Shown here: positions 8,138 through 15,032 of the stretch, in pieces
Position numbering within the stretch: the first letter of the stretch is position 1
How the letters are laid out: every line of letters starts with the position of its first letter
From: an uncultured Actinomycetes bacterium
GTDB lineage: Bacteria > Actinomycetota > Actinomycetes > S36-B12 > UBA5976
Reading direction: 5' to 3'
DNA: 36,226 bases
Assembly (NCBI GenBank): GCA_903892635.1
Contig: CAITJH010000086.1
Location: 1-36,226 of the forward strand
Position numbers and translations under genes: made by a program
The notes under the pieces: model-generated
What the model was told of the DNA's origin: nothing
Seen by the model: the letters and a program-made list of their open reading frames with translations, nothing else
Database searches by the model: none

Positions 8138-9592
8138 TTATTGAGCAACCACTCGAAACGCTGTCATGTCAGCGCTAGCTCCACCACGCACATGTCCGTA
8201 TGGAGCGGCAATAGTTGCTTGCAAAAAATCGATTGTTTCGCGTGTTATGCGCTCGCCGGGTAACAAATTTGGAATCCCTGGGGGATAGGCAGCCACCGAG
8301 TCTGCGGATACCTGTCCGACTGCTTCGTCTGCGTTGACAACAATGCTTTGGGCAAAGTACGCATCGCGAACAATAGAAACCCTCTCACCTGCGGCCGGAA
8401 GTTCTAGCGCTGGCACATTGACATCTGCACGCAAAGGAAGCGAGTGAAATGCTTCGAGAATTCGATCGACATCTGGAAGTGCCCCAGCACCTACAAGAAG
8501 CACGATTGTCGAATGAGTCGCGATCTCACACAAAATGCCAAACTCACTAAACAGAATTGAGCGAGCCTCATGTCCACTGATGCCGCCACTAATTGTGTTT
8601 AGTGCAATGCGAAGCGGATCAATGTCGATGACGTCATCATGAAGGAGAAGGTCCGCAGCGATGTCATGAAAACGTCCACGAAGTGCAAAGCCCTCTCGAA
8701 GCGCATTCATTCGCTCTAATGTGGCAGTAATCGTGGTCGATCCACAGGTGGCAATTTCCATACGTGCAATATCAAGCGATGAAGTCAGCAAGGCACTTGC
8801 ACTCGTTGACTGCAAGGATTTAAAAGCTCGATCAAGAAGTGGTTCTAGGTCATCCGAAAAAGGGCCGTTTCCGAGATGAAGCATGGCTGATTGCGTCAAA
8901 CTCCCAGCGAGTTTGTGGGTACTGCTGATGACGATATCGGCGCCAAGTCGGATCGCATTCGTGGGAAGTTGCGGATGAAAGCCGAAGTGGGCACCCCATG
9001 CTTCATCAACGATGAGTGGAATGTTGTGTCGGTGAGCAACGTCGGCCAAAGCTGCTACGTCAGCAACAGCACCAAAATAGCTTGGCGTGACGATATAAGC
9101 TGCGACTGGATGTGGGCTCGCAGAAATAGAAGCGTCTAGCGCGGCTGGAGTCACCCCGTTGGCGATACCAAGACTTTTATCGACTGAGGGATAAACAAAG
9201 TGAGCATCAAGTCCAGTCAGTCCAAGTGCATCAATAACACTTGAATGAACGCTTCGTTGCACCACGATCTGTTCGCCACGATTGCGAATCGCCAAAGTCG
9301 CCATCATGTTTCCTTGCGAGGCGCCATTAGTAAGAAACCAAGTTTTGCGTGCTCCCCACGCTTGTGCAGCTAGCTCTAAGGATTCATCAAGTGGAGTGGG
9401 ATATGTGCCGTAATCAATTCCATCAACAAATGGCTGCACATCAAGGTCAAGAATCTTTACGCCAAAGAACTCTGTCAGCCCTGGATGAGCATCGAGCGCA
9501 ACTTGGTGACCTGGCGTGTTGAGATGTTCAATGTCGCGTGCCGCGTAAGCCTTAACGGCATCGGCATATGGTGTCTGATCTTGATTGAGCAT
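8138..9592 (-). CDS. Orn/Lys/Arg decarboxylase family, PLP-dependent
   Basis: A fold-type I PLP decarboxylase of the SpeA/CadA/LdcC superfamily, 484 residues, the compact type without the N-terminal wing domain. The PLP lysine lies in ISSTHKLAGSLTQSA. IVDEAWGAHFGF holds the aspartate that pairs with the pyridine nitrogen, followed by the histidine typical of this family. HLNTPGH is the conserved N-terminal motif. Products would be putrescine, cadaverine or agmatine; the sequence alone does not tell me which. The start ATG is 2 bases after the TAG of the upstream ornithine cyclodeaminase-family gene (TAG-tc-ATG), so both are translated from one message. It has no ribosome binding site of its own beyond the end of that gene. 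Confidence 0.92.
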   Translation of the reverse strand: MLNQDQTPYADAVKAYAARDIEHLNTPGHQVALDAHPGLTEFFGVKILDLDVQPFVDGIDYGTYPTPLDESLELAAQAWGARKTWFLTNGASQGNMMATLAIRNRGEQIVVQRSVHSSVIDALGLTGLDAHFVYPSVDKSLGIANGVTPAALDASISASPHPVAAYIVTPSYFGAVADVAALADVAHRHNIPLIVDEAWGAHFGFHPQLPTNAIRLGADIVISSTHKLAGSLTQSAMLHLGNGPFSDDLEPLLDRAFKSLQSTSASALLTSSLDIARMEIATCGSTTITATLERMNALREGFALRGRFHDIAADLLLHDDVIDIDPLRIALNTISGGISGHEARSILFSEFGILCEIATHSTIVLLVGAGALPDVDRILEAFHSLPLRADVNVPALELPAAGERVSIVRDAYFAQSIVVNADEAVGQVSADSVAAYPPGIPNLLPGERITRETIDFLQATIAAPYGHVRGGASADMTAFRVVAQ

Positions 9593-9594
9593 GA

Positions 9595-10542
9595 CTATCC
9601 GAGATTCGCGCTTTCGTGGATGGCGATAGCCGCGGCAAGATCCTCAAGTGCAGTTCCAACAGATTTGAAAAATGTTATGTCCTGCGAGTTTGTGCGTCCT
9701 TGCACTGTGCCTCGAGTGAGGTCGTGCAAGTCTCCAAGAATGTCGTCTTCAGTGATGATTCCATCTGCAAGTGGCATCGCGATGTCTCCACCTTCGTGGG
9801 TAGCACCCCAGCGGGTATCGCAATAGATCTTTGCTAAGCGAATGAATTCATCGTCGGTCTCACGTCGAGTTGGAGTGAAGGCGCCGACGGCATCAACGTG
9901 CGTACCGGGCTTGAGCCACTTACCAAAGACGAGTGGAGTCATTGAAAGCGTCGCGGTAGACACAATGTCGCTGCGACCAACCGCACTGACTAAATCTGGG
10001 TGCGCTGTCACTGGTAAGCCCTCGGCCTGAAGTTCTTCAGCAAGCAAGTGGGCTTTACGAATGTTGTGATTCCACAGGTGAACTTCGGTGATCGGACGCA
10101 CCGACATGTGCGCGCGAATCATGAAAGGAGCAAGAGCTCCCGTACCAACCATGGTCAGCACACTGCTTTCAGGGCGCGACAGAAAAGTACTTGCCAAAGC
10201 CGATGCAGCAGCGGTGCGCCAAACGGTCATTCGTGTTCCATCCATTGTTGCGATGGGTTGCCCGGTATCGCCATTGACGAGGTAGTACAAGCCGTGGATG
10301 CTCGGCAGGTTTCGCTCGCCGTTACCTGGATTACTAGTGACGATTTTGATTCCTGCATATTGAGTTGCACTTGGCCCGGTCCACGAAGGCATAAGCAGTA
10401 GGTACTTTTCAGGAGATTCTGACATGGTCAGGTGAATGCGATTCGGGGTCGTCCATTCTCCTTGAAACGCATTATTTAAGGTGTTTACCAGCGATTCGAA
10501 CGTCAGTAGCCCGTCAATGTCCGTTGCATCAAAATGTTTCAT
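9595..10542 (-). CDS. Ornithine cyclodeaminase/mu-crystallin family protein
   Basis: This NAD(P)-binding family includes ornithine and lysine cyclodeaminases, alanine dehydrogenase and ketimine reductases. GIKIVTSNPGN holds the substrate-binding lysine near residue 75 and VGTGALAPFMIRAH is the Rossmann dinucleotide-binding loop. VDAVGAFTPTRRE and EGGDIAMPLADG are conserved family segments. The track start is 10563, but I choose the ATG at 10542. It has GAGAGGAG 7 bases upstream and gives 315 residues, normal for the family. The gene forms a tight operon with the following decarboxylase, which suggests both act on ornithine, lysine or a derived cyclic imine. Whether it makes proline, pipecolate or reduces an imine cannot be settled from sequence. 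It is divergent from bioY. Confidence 0.9.
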   Translation of the reverse strand: MKHFDATDIDGLLTFESLVNTLNNAFQGEWTTPNRIHLTMSESPEKYLLLMPSWTGPSATQYAGIKIVTSNPGNGERNLPSIHGLYYLVNGDTGQPIATMDGTRMTVWRTAAASALASTFLSRPESSVLTMVGTGALAPFMIRAHMSVRPITEVHLWNHNIRKAHLLAEELQAEGLPVTAHPDLVSAVGRSDIVSTATLSMTPLVFGKWLKPGTHVDAVGAFTPTRRETDDEFIRLAKIYCDTRWGATHEGGDIAMPLADGIITEDDILGDLHDLTRGTVQGRTNSQDITFFKSVGTALEDLAAAIAIHESANLG

Positions 10543-10549
10543 AATGTCA

Positions 10550-10557
10550 CTCCTCTC
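10550..10557 (-). promoter_or_regulatory. Ribosome binding site deciding the cyclodeaminase-family start
   Basis: GAGAGGAG on the minus strand stands 7 bases before the ATG at 10542. A possible -10 (TACCCT, 10563-10568 on the minus strand) just upstream would give a very short leader that includes this site. Confidence 0.65.
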
Positions 10558-10580
10558 TAACAAGGGTACTGAGTTAGCGG

Positions 10581-10586
10581 TAGGGT
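10581..10586 (+). promoter_or_regulatory. -10 box of bioY, leaderless promoter
   Basis: TAGGGT is followed by 7 bases (TTTTCCC) and the ATG of bioY. No Shine-Dalgarno sequence lies between them, so transcription probably starts at the A of ATG. Confidence 0.6.
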
Positions 10587-10593
10587 TTTTCCC

Positions 10594-11175
10594 ATGAGTA
10601 CTCAGTTTGCAGCCCCAGTCGTGGTCGATTCATGGGCCCAAAAATCAGTTGCTAAAAATGTCGTATTGGTCGTTGGCCTCGTGGCATTGACCGCCGTATG
10701 CGCTCAAGTCTCAATTCCGCTGTGGTTCACGCCGGTGCCATTAACCTTGCAGACTTTCGCTGTTCTTGGTGGCGCCGCAGCACTTGGTGCTGAACGCGCT
10801 GTAATCGCTCAGGTGCTCTATGTGCTGCTTGCGGTCGCAGGCGTCCCAGTTCTAGCAGGTGGCGCTTCGGGAGCTCAGACAGTCGTAGGAGCAACTGGCG
10901 GATACCTGGTTGGCTTCGTGGCAGCTTCATACGTTGTTGGACGCATTGCCCAGCGCGGTGCTACTCACACAGTCCGCTCAACAGTTGCTGCCTATGTAGC
11001 CGGTTCTGCCGTCATTTACACATTTGGCGTGTTGTGGCTCGCGCATTACATGGGGATTTCCCTTGGCGCTGCGATCTCGGCAGGAATGACACCATTCTTG
11101 ATCGGCGATGCCATCAAAGCGATCGTTGCTGGCGCGGCGCTTCCATTCGCATGGAAAATTTCGCAAGAGGCATAG
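10594..11175 (+). CDS. bioY: Biotin transporter BioY (ECF substrate-binding component)
   Basis: BioY is the biotin-binding membrane S component of an energy-coupling factor transporter. The 193 residues form about six hydrophobic segments. Family motifs are visible: PVPLTLQTFAVLGGAAALG, and GGYLVGF near residue 105, the biotin-pocket region. No bioM/bioN or other ECF genes are adjacent, so it either uses a shared energizing module encoded elsewhere or works alone, as some BioY proteins do. The ATG at 10594 is supported by the leaderless -10 box. A 19-bp perfect inverted repeat follows the stop codon and may end the transcript. No BirA-type operator could be identified. Confidence 0.93.
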   Translation: MSTQFAAPVVVDSWAQKSVAKNVVLVVGLVALTAVCAQVSIPLWFTPVPLTLQTFAVLGGAAALGAERAVIAQVLYVLLAVAGVPVLAGGASGAQTVVGATGGYLVGFVAASYVVGRIAQRGATHTVRSTVAAYVAGSAVIYTFGVLWLAHYMGISLGAAISAGMTPFLIGDAIKAIVAGAALPFAWKISQEA

Positions 11176-11188
11176 ACGTTAAATTCTG

Positions 11189-11240
11189 CATAATAACTAT
11201 GCGGCCACGACTTGAGTGTCATGGCCGCATAGTTATTATG
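11189..11240. repeat. Perfect 19-bp inverted repeat after bioY
   Basis: CATAATAACTATGCGGCCA (11189-11207) is repeated exactly in inverted form at 11222-11240, with a 14-base loop. Within the loop GAC and GTC could extend the stem after one mismatch. There is no T tract after either arm. It may act as a two-way terminator or be a palindromic repeat element. The arms are longer than a typical intrinsic terminator needs. Confidence 0.85.
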
Positions 11241-11328
11241 TCAGTGCAAGGTGCTTAACTTCACACGTCAAACAAATGCAAAGACTGTCTAAAGATAGTA
11301 GTGTTGCACAATAACAACGTCGTTAATT

Positions 11329-11334
11329 GAGGAG
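11329..11334 (+). promoter_or_regulatory. Ribosome binding site supporting a TTG start
   Basis: GAGGAG lies 5 bases before the TTG at 11340. No ATG or GTG in this frame is comparably placed. Confidence 0.55.
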
Positions 11335-11339
11335 TCACT

Positions 11340-11627
11340 TTGATCGAGCTCGCTCTGCGTGATGAACAGATCGCTCCATACATCGAACGACTTCCAGGGC
11401 CAGTTGTTCGTCTGCACATGAGCGCGACAGACGATTTGTCTTCGGCCCTAAATGCTTGCAGTCAAGATTTGATGGCTGCAGTGAACTGGGCCATCGGTTC
11501 GGTTTACAGTGACGACGAAGCTCCCGGTCGCGTATTTATGCGCAATACCGAAGGTCCCGAGATGGGGACTGTGACTTTGGTCGATCCGTGTATGACCTAC
11601 GGGTCACAAACGCTCGTTCGCCCCTAG
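11340..11627 (+). CDS. Small hypothetical protein (95 aa)
   Basis: I do not recognise this protein. It starts with TTG behind a strong ribosome binding site (GAGGAG, 5 bases upstream), which makes it a credible gene despite the rare start codon. The product is acidic, with no membrane segment and no signal peptide. Its middle (DDLSSALNACSQDLMAAVNWAIG) looks helical, and the C-terminal half contains short hydrophobic stretches (GTVTLVDP) that look like beta strands. Its last 24 bases overlap the convergent HTH gene. The long palindrome upstream separates it from bioY. Confidence 0.62.
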   Translation: MIELALRDEQIAPYIERLPGPVVRLHMSATDDLSSALNACSQDLMAAVNWAIGSVYSDDEAPGRVFMRNTEGPEMGTVTLVDPCMTYGSQTLVRP

Positions 11628-11861
11628 GATTTCGAGAGCCTTCAGTACCTCTGCGGGTGAGGCCTTTAGTGCGCGGCACAAATCTGGAAGCAGGGCAACA
11701 CTTGGTCGGGTTTCTAGCGAAAAATAGCGGTAAAGATTTCCGCGGTTAATTCCAATTTCGTTGGCAACTTCTTCGAGCGATGAATAGCCAAGTTTGTCCA
11801 TTCGTGCGCGTAGCCATTCGAGACCAGTTGCCTGTGACGTGCGAGCTTTTGTGGAAGCCAT
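11604..11861 (-). CDS. Small XRE-type helix-turn-helix protein
   Basis: An 85-residue protein that is essentially one lambda-repressor/XRE-like DNA-binding domain. SLEEVANEIGINRGNLYRYFS at roughly residues 27-47 has the spacing of a helix-turn-helix, followed by helices in LLPDLCRALKASPAEVLKAL. No sensor or dimerisation domain is added, so it is probably a small transcriptional regulator. GGAG lies 9 bases upstream of its ATG. It converges on the 95-aa ORF with a 24-base overlap. The roughly 200-base gap upstream of its start is the best place to look for its own operator. Its targets are unknown; the neighbouring MFS gene is one candidate. Confidence 0.82.
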   Translation of the reverse strand: MASTKARTSQATGLEWLRARMDKLGYSSLEEVANEIGINRGNLYRYFSLETRPSVALLPDLCRALKASPAEVLKALEILGANERL

Positions 11862-12038
11862 TGGTTGGTAACTCCTGTGATGAATGTGTGCGCCTTCGTA
11901 ATGTCACCTAGAACACGCTTGCTTTGATTTGTTAAACGTAACACTATTTCGGCACACCTGACGCTTAGGGCAGGTGGTATGTCACGAGAGTTTACCGTAA
12001 GCGTAATAAATTTCTGTCAGATTCTTACAAATAGATTG
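11862..12038. other. Intergenic region upstream of the HTH gene
   Basis: This gap contains the ribosome binding site of the HTH gene but no further gene. The sequence around 11925-11955 (TTTGTTAAACGTAACACTATTTCGG) is AT-richer than its surroundings and is a plausible promoter or operator area. I see no clear -10/-35 pair. Confidence 0.4.
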
Positions 12039-12072
12039 CTACTAATGAGTAAGTGGACTTACTCATTAGTAG
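12039..12072. repeat. 16-bp perfect palindrome overlapping the MFS stop codon
   Basis: CTACTAATGAGTAAGT (12039-12054) is repeated exactly inverted at 12057-12072, with only two bases (GG) between the arms. The right arm contains the TAA stop and last codons of the MFS gene. With so little spacer it would form a stem with a loop of about 6 bases. It is AT-rich and lacks a T tract, so it could be a weak terminator or a binding site for a dimeric regulator. Confidence 0.82.
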
Positions 12073-13288
12073 ATTCCAAATCGGCAAGAGCCTCGGTCTT
12101 CTCAATCTCTGACAGCGGTCGATCGGCCGCGGATAGTCGAGGCGCTGCATAGGTCCAAATGAATAGCGCCGATGCTGCAAGGGAAAGGCTAACTCCTGCT
12201 AATGCCACTTGAGGAGTCAATTTGTCCACCAGATAAGCGCCGAGTGCCGTGCCAAGGGCCAGCGTGGTTCCTTCAACTGTCCAGAGCCACGCTTGGGCAG
12301 CGGTAGCCGAACCAACTGGTCGCACTGCCTCGACGATTTCCCAGTGGTAGACCATCGAAAAGCCAATTGCCAGACCAATGAAAGCCAAAATGATGCCCAT
12401 AGACCAGCCTGGACGAGTGAGTGCCAGGGGAGCAGCTGATACCGTCACACATAGACTCGCAAGCTTGAATCCACGAAGAGGAGTCACGGCATTCTTTCGA
12501 CCGCCAATGACAAGTCCGCCAATGATGCTTGCCGTAGCCAATGTGGCGATCAGTGGCGCTGACAGTTCAGGGTGAAGTGCTTTTGTTGATGTTGAGGGAA
12601 TGGCAATCTCAAGTAAGCCCCATCCCAAACCAAAGATCATTCCTTCAATAGCAAGAATGCGAAAACTCTTGTCGCGAAGAACTGCAAATGCATTTCCTTC
12701 AGATGGTTCGGGCACCCAATTGCGCGACAGTGGCATGGAAATCATTGCGAGCCCACCGATCAGCATGAAAGCGGCCGTGAGCCATAGGCACTCGTGTGCG
12801 CCAATGTTCAGTGCGACGTACGTTGCAATAACTGGACCAATGACGGTCGTGAGATTCATCATCGTTGTGTCCAAGGCGTATGCAGTTCGTAAATTGTCTG
12901 CTCCTACGGCTGCACGCCACAAGGGGCGAGCAGAAAGATTGATCGGAGGAGAAGACAACCCGACACAAGCGCTAACAATGATGATTGCGACTGAACTGTG
13001 AACTTGGCTCAAGACGATCAGGGAGATTACCCACGATGGAATGAAGAGACTGAGAGGTCGAGTCTGGCCAAATTTATCTATGGCGTGTCCACGCATTCCG
13101 GCAGTCAAACTTGAAGCCACAGTTTCGGCGCCAGTGGCAATACCTGCAATGGTGATGGAACCTGTGACATCGTGTACAAAAAAGTAAGTGGCAAGAGTGA
13201 TCATTGAATACGCTAAGCGACCGGGAAATGTGCTGAGCACAAATCGCTTTACTCCAGGCAAGCTCAGTAAGTTCAAATATGCGCGCAT
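12059..13288 (-). CDS. MFS transporter
   Basis: A 409-residue major facilitator superfamily protein with about 12 hydrophobic segments. The loop between helices 2 and 3 reads GMRGHAIDKFGQTRP, a variant of the MFS signature (G-x-x-x-D-R-x-G-R type) with the usual Asp and basic residues. The hydrophilic C-terminal tail (about 30 residues) is cytosolic and acidic. Such proteins resemble drug-efflux-like permeases (MFS_1), but the substrate cannot be read from sequence. It is divergent from the GNAT gene. Its start ATG has no strong Shine-Dalgarno sequence; CTAGAGA upstream does not match the TANNNT rule well, so its promoter is unclear. Its stop lies inside a palindrome. Confidence 0.85.
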   Translation of the reverse strand: MRAYLNLLSLPGVKRFVLSTFPGRLAYSMITLATYFFVHDVTGSITIAGIATGAETVASSLTAGMRGHAIDKFGQTRPLSLFIPSWVISLIVLSQVHSSVAIIIVSACVGLSSPPINLSARPLWRAAVGADNLRTAYALDTTMMNLTTVIGPVIATYVALNIGAHECLWLTAAFMLIGGLAMISMPLSRNWVPEPSEGNAFAVLRDKSFRILAIEGMIFGLGWGLLEIAIPSTSTKALHPELSAPLIATLATASIIGGLVIGGRKNAVTPLRGFKLASLCVTVSAAPLALTRPGWSMGIILAFIGLAIGFSMVYHWEIVEAVRPVGSATAAQAWLWTVEGTTLALGTALGAYLVDKLTPQVALAGVSLSLAASALFIWTYAAPRLSAADRPLSEIEKTEALADLESTNE

Positions 13289-13333
13289 GATCGTTTTCTC
13301 TAGGGTCTTTAGGAACAGACTATCGCGATCATC

Positions 13334-13339
13334 TACGCT
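13334..13339 (+). promoter_or_regulatory. -10 box of the GNAT gene, leaderless promoter
   Basis: TACGCT, then 6 bases (GGTCGC), then ATG at 13346. No Shine-Dalgarno sequence is present. Confidence 0.55.
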
Positions 13340-13345
13340 GGTCGC

Positions 13346-13792
13346 ATGAGTGAAGTATCAATAGTTCGTGCCACCGTTGATGATGTGCATGTCTTGCATC
13401 CACTGGTCGAGGCATATCGCGATTTTTATAAGCAGGCACCAAGTGATAAAACGCTTGCGTACTTAAGTGAACGCCTCGCTAACAACGAAGCCATTGTCTA
13501 TCTCGCACTGGTGAATGGTGTTGCTGCAGGTTTTACGATGATCTATCCAACGTTCTCAACGGTTTCGCTGAGTCAGATTTGGCTCCTGAATGATCTTTTT
13601 GTTACTCCTGAATCACGTGGAAATGGAATTGCCAGCACTCTGATGCAGACAGTTGAGGATGCAGCTCGCGAGGCTGGAGCAACGCGTGTGTTCCTTCGCA
13701 CAGCCAATGACAACACTGCTGCACAGGCGCTGTACGAAGGTCGTGGTTGGGTTCAGGACACCGTTTTTCGTCGTTACGACATCATCTTTTAA
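13346..13792 (+). CDS. GNAT family N-acetyltransferase
   Basis: A 148-residue single-domain acetyltransferase that would transfer an acetyl group from acetyl-CoA to an amine. The CoA-binding motif A is clear as FVTPESRGNGIASTLM (R-x-x-G-x-G/A type) near residue 95. The last strand and helix hold LRTANDNTAAQALYEGRGW, the usual C-terminal signature. The substrate is unknown. Polyamines or a small metabolite are possible, but nothing in the sequence decides between them. It stands alone on the plus strand and converges on the glutaredoxin-like gene. Confidence 0.88.
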   Translation: MSEVSIVRATVDDVHVLHPLVEAYRDFYKQAPSDKTLAYLSERLANNEAIVYLALVNGVAAGFTMIYPTFSTVSLSQIWLLNDLFVTPESRGNGIASTLMQTVEDAAREAGATRVFLRTANDNTAAQALYEGRGWVQDTVFRRYDIIF

Positions 13793-13804
13793 AACAGAGT
13801 TGGC

Positions 13805-14056
13805 TTAGATAATTCCAAGCTCGGTGAGCTTTGCCCGTAGGGCTGGATCGCTTGGTTCAGTCAGATGTGTGCCGTCGGGAAAGACGATGACCGGAATCGA
13901 CTGTGCGCCGCCGTTGATCTCGACTACTTTGTCAGCCGCGCCGTCGACTTGCTCAATGTTGATGTATTCGTAGTTGACGTTGAGTTCTTTGAGTAATCGA
14001 TGTGACCGAACACAGTCGCCACACCATTCTGCGCCGTACATAACGATGTCATTCAT
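13805..14056 (-). CDS. Glutaredoxin-like (mycoredoxin/NrdH-type) redox protein
   Basis: An 83-residue thioredoxin-fold protein with the active-site motif WCGDC at residues 11-15 and a conserved cis-proline in QSIPVIVFPDG. Actinobacterial mycoredoxins have a similar W-C-x-x-C site (often WCGYC) and reduce mycothiol mixed disulfides. NrdH-type proteins of the same size supply ribonucleotide reductase. The GD pair between the cysteines differs from both common forms, so I leave the subfamily open. The ATG at 14056 follows a TATGAT box by 6 bases, and the mRNA is probably leaderless. Confidence 0.88.
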   Translation of the reverse strand: MNDIVMYGAEWCGDCVRSHRLLKELNVNYEYINIEQVDGAADKVVEINGGAQSIPVIVFPDGTHLTEPSDPALRAKLTELGII

Positions 14057-14062
14057 ACTTTC

Positions 14063-14068
14063 ATCATA
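14063..14068 (-). promoter_or_regulatory. -10 box of the glutaredoxin-like gene
   Basis: TATGAT on the minus strand, then 6 bases, then the ATG at 14056. It overlaps the -10 box of the divergent aldo/keto reductase gene by two base pairs. Confidence 0.6.
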
Positions 14069-14072
14069 GGCT
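14067..14072 (+). promoter_or_regulatory. -10 box of the aldo/keto reductase gene
   Basis: TAGGCT, then 6 bases (TACAGC), then ATG at 14079. It shares bases 14067-14068 with the opposite-strand TATGAT box. Confidence 0.6.
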
Positions 14073-14078
14073 TACAGC

Positions 14079-15032
14079 ATGATGCCATCTCGAAATCTCA
14101 CAACATTGTCTGTCTCGGCTATTGGCCTGGGGTGTATGCCTATGTCGTGGGGATATAACGTTGAAGGGGCTGACCCGGACGAGAGTCGTGCAACATTGCA
14201 TCGAGCAGTAGAACTAGGCGTCACACTCTTTGATACGGCTGATGTTTACGGTCCCTTCACCAACGAAGAAACCATTGGTCAGTTCCTCGTTGCAGAAGGC
14301 TTTCGAGATCAAATTAACATTGCGACCAAATGTGGCCTCATTTTCAAAGACAAAGTGTCATATGCCAACAACGGTGATCCCGATTATGTCGTTCAAGCCT
14401 GCAACGATTCGTTAAGCCGTCTTCAAACGGACTACATCGACCTTTACCAACTCCATCGTGTCGATCCCAAAGTTCCACTCGAAGAAACTTGGGGTGCTAT
14501 GGCGCAGTTAGTTGCAAGTGGAAAGGTGCGCCACATCGGATTGTCCGAAGTGACTGTTGAGCAAATCAAGTTAGCTAATGCGATTCATCCAGTGGCTAGT
14601 GTGCAATCTGAATTGTCTATTTGGACCAGTGAAAATGTCGATAACGGCGTACTGAACTATTGCAATGAGAATGGCATTGGCTTTTTAGCCTATTCGCCGC
14701 TGGGTCGTGGTTTTCTCACTGGCGCTCTTGATTCCAGTGACATCAAGAGCGGCGATTTCCGAAGTAATAATCCTCGATTCACTCCAGAGGCGCTTGCCGC
14801 AAACCAAGCAATTGTGGACGGCATTGCAGCTATTGCGCAACGACATGGAGCAACTGCTGCTCAAATTTCTTTGGCTTGGGTATTGGCACAAGGTCCACAT
14901 GTTGTTCCCATTCCAGGAACGAAGCGCCGCACGTGGCTCGAGCAAAATGTGCAGGCGACGAATATTTCGCTGACCGATCAAGATTTTGCTGAAATTGCGC
15001 AATTACCTAAATCGGTCGCTCCTCGATATTAG
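14079..15032 (+). CDS. Aldo/keto reductase
   Basis: A 317-residue NADPH-dependent (beta/alpha)8-barrel oxidoreductase of the AKR11/13-like group. The catalytic tetrad is visible: Asp and Tyr in LFDTADVYGPFTNEE, Lys in NIATKCG and His in YQLHRVD. The C-terminal VPIPGTKRRTWLEQN binds the cofactor phosphate. The carbonyl substrate is unknown. Two ATG codons stand side by side; the -10 box spacing favours the first. The stop codon overlaps that of the convergent S9 peptidase by 4 bases. Confidence 0.93.
   Translation: MMPSRNLTTLSVSAIGLGCMPMSWGYNVEGADPDESRATLHRAVELGVTLFDTADVYGPFTNEETIGQFLVAEGFRDQINIATKCGLIFKDKVSYANNGDPDYVVQACNDSLSRLQTDYIDLYQLHRVDPKVPLEETWGAMAQLVASGKVRHIGLSEVTVEQIKLANAIHPVASVQSELSIWTSENVDNGVLNYCNENGIGFLAYSPLGRGFLTGALDSSDIKSGDFRSNNPRFTPEALAANQAIVDGIAAIAQRHGATAAQISLAWVLAQGPHVVPIPGTKRRTWLEQNVQATNISLTDQDFAEIAQLPKSVAPRY

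Noticed and set aside
10543-10593. Biotin or other riboswitch upstream of bioY
   Set aside because: The gap is only 51 bases and bioY appears leaderless, so there is no room for an RNA element.
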